From Hybos culiciformis (taxonomy: Eukaryota; Arthropoda; Insecta; Diptera; Hybotidae), in assembly GCA_964007475.1 (NCBI GenBank), contig OZ023273.1, forward strand, positions 28,631,557-28,695,556: a stretch of DNA of 64,000 nucleotides, given 5' to 3'. Both the position numbers and the translations under genes were made by a program. The notes beneath the pieces were generated by a model. It was not told the origin of the DNA, ran no database searches, and saw only the letters and a program-made list of their open reading frames with translations. How positions within the stretch are numbered: position 1 is the stretch's first letter; each line of letters begins with the position of its first letter. This document shows positions 59,100-64,000 of this stretch, piece after piece.

Positions 59100-62000
59100 T
59101 AAATGATAAAAATGTTATAATCGAACGTAATATATAATTAGAAAAATGTCCAATCTTTGTTAAGAAGCCACCATCTAATTTAATTAAAAGTCATAAAAAC
59201 CTCCATATTTAGATTCGAGAATCTATACAGACACAAGGTCATCGTAATATCTGAACTTACTCTGCTCCATTGTAATACATTCCATTTAAAATATATTATT
59301 TTCTCCAAAAATTCAAATTAATTGTATTTTGTCAAACCAATCATCCATGCAAACTATAAAAGTTTTTAAGAATTTTAAGATTTTTTCATCAAACTTTTCA
59401 TTAAAATTTTGTTTTTCTCTGTGTAATAGTTTCGTATCGTCATTTTTAAATCTTTTTTAAAAATCTCTAGAGTGCATTTCAAAACAAATACGATTTGAAC
59501 AAATTAAATTCGCATTACTAAATTTGGATTTTCAATCTAAAATGTTAAATTGTATTAAGCTTAAATTAGACAAAAAAAAATTGATCTGAATATAAATTTA
59601 GTTAACACTTATTTTTTTTAGCTGTTATTTAATCCTTGTTAACTTCAGTTTGATATAAAATAAGTGATTAAACCTCTTTAAATTGACAAGAACATGACAT
59701 TTTGATTTCAATCTTATAAATGATGAAAAATTCAGTATTTTTTTCTAATTTTATATTCAATTATTTAATATTTTTGTAGCCAAAATTGAATTTCGGTAAA
59801 TAAGATGACAAAAATGAATTTTATTTTAGTAATTTCTGTTATATTAAATTTGAATTTATAATGTACTTGATTACAAAAAGAAATACAAAAACTAATGTTG
59901 TAATCAAGTTTAGAATTAGATTTAAATCTGCTAGGATAAGGATAGTAAATAATTATAGTTCATATAAATACATTGTCGCCTCAAAAACAATCACATTCGT
60001 AATCATTTTCATCTTCAATTCGTCTAACATATACTAAATGAACAAAATTGTATCTGTGTTATTTGTTTTTGATAATCAGAAAATTAGATCATTAACAGAT
60101 TTCTTTAAAGAGATGTAGGAAAATAAAAATTTATATCCAGAATTGGATTAAAAAACATCTAATTTGATGTTAAAATTAAGTTTATTTAAAAATTAAATCA
60201 TTTATAATACTTGTTAAATATCCAAAGAAGGTTATAAAAAAAACAAGAAAAAATTAAAGACACAAAAAAAAATGTTTATGTTATATGATATCAATTTCAA
60301 ATAAAATGTCAACATAATATTGGACATGGTTATTTTTTTATAGTTACAGTCGTTAAAAAAAAAATTTTTGTTTGAATGAAACGGGCACACCTTAAGATTA
60401 TGCTTACACGAAAATATTTCCTAATTTTTATTACAACAGCCCTTTAGTATATAACTAATAATAAAATGTGAAGATTTAAAACGATTCCACATAGTATGTT
60501 GGGGCTTTGACATTTATATAGAAACAAATCTTATATCGAATTAAATTCTACAACCTCTATATTTAACCAAAAGCTATAATTTTAAGCCCCTAATACTATA
60601 GTTGTATCAAAATTCATCTTTTACCAGCACAAAACCGAATATGGTTACACTAATCACTTCATTACTCTTTTTTTTTATGAATTAAAAATATAAAAAAAAA
60701 TGTTGGGAGATTATTTCAAATATTTATTTTTCGATAAAATATGCAAAAAATTTAAGTTCTCAATGTTGTTATTATACGGCTCATTCTTATAAAATTTTTA
60801 TATTTTGAAAAAAAAATGAATCAATAAGTTTTGCCTAAAGATAAATTGTTATTTCGTTGAATGAATTTAATTTAATTAATCTTTAAAACATAAATATTTT
60901 CTTGTTTAACATTGTTGGTTTCCTTTTTTTTTTTTTATTTTTTGCATCGTATCGACGTGAGAACATAAAAAATATACGAGAAATTTAAATATCACAGACC
61001 ATTACATTAAATTAAATATTGAGGTGTTTTAATAAATTTCTTTTCTTTTTTTTTTTTGCTTGATGGAAAATATTCCAGACTTTTGAGTATTTCTTTATTC
61101 AATTGTTACAAGTAACTTATTTGAATTCAAAATATTGTATAAAATATATTAACGCTTAGTTTAAAATCAAAGTAAAAATGGTTTTCAAAAATAAATTTTC
61201 TCATTTCATTAGAAAATTTTAAGTTCTGTTAACCTTCTTATAATGTAAAAATTCCATGAGATTTGTCTTAATTTCAAAACTAGAAGTTCAGATCAAATTT
61301 AATAACAGAAAAACTTTAAAATAAAAAGCTGACTTCAAGTACATAAATCCATTTTTCGATATGCGATAATACCAAAAATATCTAGTTTATATAATTTATA
61401 TACTTTTGGGCATAATTTAATGATAATAATAGTTTTTCTTCATCCCCTGCTGTCAAAAGGATTATTTATCTTGAAACTACATTATATCATATTAGCATAT
61501 TAATGATACAATTAAACTAAATTATAAAACAATAACAAGGAACTTTGATTAAAATAATATTAATAAAAAATACAACATATAAAACTATTACAGCTAAACA
61601 TATAAACAAAATATTCAATCAGGTGTTTTTAAAAAAGACAAAAGTAATAAATTGAGTTTTAATGTAATTGGATACAAGAAGGAAATTTCAAATCAGCAAC
61701 ATGAACATATTTTTGGTTTGGCTTTGAGAGTATGTGAAGAAAGTTTTGTTTCTTGTATTTTTGTTGATATTTTATTTTATTGTTATTTTGTAGCAATATT
61801 ATTATATTATAAAAGAATTTAAATAATTTTGTAATTTTAAGCAATGAATATGGTGTTTTACAAATTTCTTAAAATAATTTCGTACCTAATTTATTCTTTA
61901 CATTATATTTTTTGTTTTTTGCTTCTTTGCCTTTTGGTCTGAAAAAGAAAGGATAAAAAAAATCGTAATTTTCTTTTTATCGTAATTTTCTTTTTAAATT

Positions 62001-63737
62001 TGCATGAAAATAAAAAGTGTTAACCACTAAAGTCCTTAATTAAATGTGCGTGCGAATTTAATGTAATCTTTTGCCAAAAAAAAAAAACAAAATATTTCAC
62101 TTTCATCAGACTTTCACTTTTGTAATTCTCTAATAACAATAAATAATCACAAACAAAAATTATTGGACATAACCGAAAGGTTTTTTAATATTACATTTTT
62201 TTTTAGTTTTATTATACACATACCTACATTATGTTACGCATAAATAAGTTTTATAAAATTTAAACCCAAGAATAAGCTTTCATGTTTTTGGAATTAATAT
62301 TTTCGTTATTGAATCCTTAAATAACAAATAAAGGAAATTTGAAATATATCAAGCCTCTAAAAGTCGTAGAAAGACACATTTGAACTGTATTTGAGTTTGA
62401 GAAAAGAAAAGGAGTTCTGTAACAATTTTACAAATTTTTTCCGGACTTTTAAGAAATATATAAAATTAAATGTATGTATTTATATTACCTTCATATTTTT
62501 ATACATGTTTAACAACGCTCTCAATACCAAGTCTACAATATTCTTAACTGGGGGACTAGAGAAATGAGAACACGAAAATATGAAAGTATGTTTTGTATTG
62601 TACATTTTATGTATAATAATTGGATAAATTGCTATATTTCATTTTGAAAAAATCATTTTGAAAAAGTTATGTAAGCGCGATTTAAAGGTATAGTATTACA
62701 GATTGGGTAAAATCGTTTTTATCATATAATATTTTACCGGAGAAAAATTCTCCGGCACTACCTTCAAATTGTGCTTTAACAACTACAGGAAAGATTATTT
62801 GATTTGGTATTAGCGTAGAGAAACCAATTTTTGTAAATCTAATGGTATTAGGTTTAGTTTTGTATTACCAAATATACATTTTAACATATAGGGAACTCTA
62901 AAATTGAACTGCTAAAGCTTGAAATTTTTATAATACACAATTATGTTTTGATCTTAATATTTTAATTTTTCACACATTGTTCTGATAAAATTTATAATTA
63001 TTGCATTCATTAATTTCCATCCAGAAATAAACTTTTGCTTTTCTATATATGCATTTTTAAATTATCAAATTCTTCAACTTATTAAATTCGTGGAAAATTA
63101 TCAAAACAAAAAAAAATTATCATTATAATTTAAATGTTAAATAATAAATTTTTTTTTATTTTTTTTTTTTCTGTTATCATTTATGTTTTGATCTTTTTAA
63201 TCCTTTTTTAAATGATTAAACCTTAAAATTTTAACAACATGTTTTTAACCCAAATATACACAAGAAACACAAGACTTCTCAAATTTGAAAAAAAAAAATA
63301 ATAATAATAATAACAAACCTAAAAAGTGTCTATCTTTATGCGTTAAAATTAAAATGAAAAACAAAAGAAAAAAAAAACTTTTAAACATTAATTAAAATTG
63401 TACATTCATTAATTATTCAAAAATTCCATTTTACACCTTATTATAATTTTTTCTTTTTAATTTCATTGGAAAAATGATATCAATATAATTTATTTCCCGA
63501 AACAAAACAAAAAAAAAAAACGACAAAAATTGGTGTCAGTTTTGAAATAAAAATTATATAAGTGTAATATATTCCATTCTCAAAACCCAACCATATTTTT
63601 TAAAAACAAAATAAAGAACTTCTAATGCTAAATGTTCAGGGCTGAAGAAAAATATTGGTGAGCCTGAATTGAATGTACACTTAGAATTCTGTTAAAATTT
63701 ATTTCTCGATAAAATTATAATAATTTCAGTAATAATC
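59100..63737. other. Long AT-rich stretch, no gene seen
   Basis: No gene is supported over 4.6 kb. Small items: an 18-bp tandem copy of ATCGTAATTTTCTTTTT near 61962-61996, a perfect mini-hairpin CCGGAGAA-AAA-TTCTCCGG at 62737-62755, and (AAT)n at 63298-63314. Confidence 0.5.
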
Positions 63738-64000
63738 TTTAATGCGTTGGGGATCGTTATGTTGTATTTAGTGCTATAGAATTTAGATCACTAAATGGAG
63801 TATTATATGCGTCAATACACATGCAATCATTTAGATGCATCTGCGTAAATAATGAAATAATTTAGATGCATCAGCGTATATAATGAAAAAATTTAGATGC
63901 ATCAGCGTAAATAATGAAATCATTTAGATGTTTCGTATTGAATATTACGTAATACCTAAACAAACATAATATCTCTCACAATATTTCAATACAGCCAAAT
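63738..64000 (+). mobile_element. Composite element, copy 3, cut by window end
   Basis: The head and 31-bp minisatellite (63826-63932) and tail match 4611-4873 in reverse complement over all 263 bp with about five substitutions and no gap. The window ends at the exact point (CAGCCAAAT) where the left copy continues into its linker and hairpin, so the hairpin should lie just beyond 64000. Confidence 0.9.

Noticed and set aside
1..64000. Transfer RNA genes
   Set aside because: I looked for the GGTTCGANNCC B box with a matching upstream A box on both strands and found none. The only clear A box belongs to the SINE.

Overview
This is about 64 kb of very AT-rich eukaryotic nuclear DNA, most likely from an insect. 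It has long A and T runs, microsatellites, many short terminal-inverted-repeat (TIR) elements, a SINE and a 5'-truncated Jockey-like non-LTR retrotransposon. It has no bacterial-style gene packing, operons or ribosome binding sites. The order of insect cannot be fixed from the sequence alone. No complete protein-coding gene is visible. Almost every open frame above 60 codons is AT-rich chance sequence or lies inside a repeat. The window reads as intergenic DNA or the inside of one very large intron.

Layout. 0-5 kb: an inverted-repeat MITE (2274-2888), then a composite element on the minus strand (4366-4873) made of a head, 31-bp tandem repeats, a tail and a palindromic hairpin. 5-11 kb: a TAGGTA-rich stretch, a TIR element (6686-7140), a nearly perfect 317-bp inverted repeat with a 7-bp target duplication (8625-8941), and an inverted-repeat element built of about 17-bp CCGG units, also with a 7-bp duplication (10617-10899). 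13.8-15.7 kb: a 0.8-kb TIR element, a GC-rich island and a cluster of GATGAGTTA motifs. 17.5-18.6 kb: a small hairpin, a sequence-complex block that could be regulatory, and a possible exon. 19-39 kb: mostly featureless AT-rich DNA with one CACTGA-end MITE (26032-26429) and an old inverted-repeat remnant at 32.5 kb. 39.9-41.2 kb: an element with CACCCAG ends containing a SINE (5S rRNA-like internal promoter, very long A-rich tail) and a perfect 43-bp-stem hairpin. 42.2-42.7 kb: a second CACTGA-family MITE. 48.0-48.8 kb: a diverged second copy of the composite element, then another inverted repeat. 50.0-50.9 kb: the retrotransposon 3' end with an intact RNase H/zinc-knuckle frame. 52.7-54.7 kb: the best exon candidate (52675-52754, consensus GTAAGT donor) and two short coding-like frames. 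58-59 kb: a duplicated roughly 80-100-bp block. 63.7-64 kb: a third composite-element copy, about 98% identical by eye to the 4.6-kb copy but inverted, cut by the window end.

The most notable system is the composite family at 4.4, 48.0 and 63.7 kb. Its order (head, minisatellite of about 30 bp, tail, terminal palindrome) is kept in both copies seen in full and resembles non-autonomous Helentrons (DINE-1/HINE type). Percentages and alignments here were made by eye.
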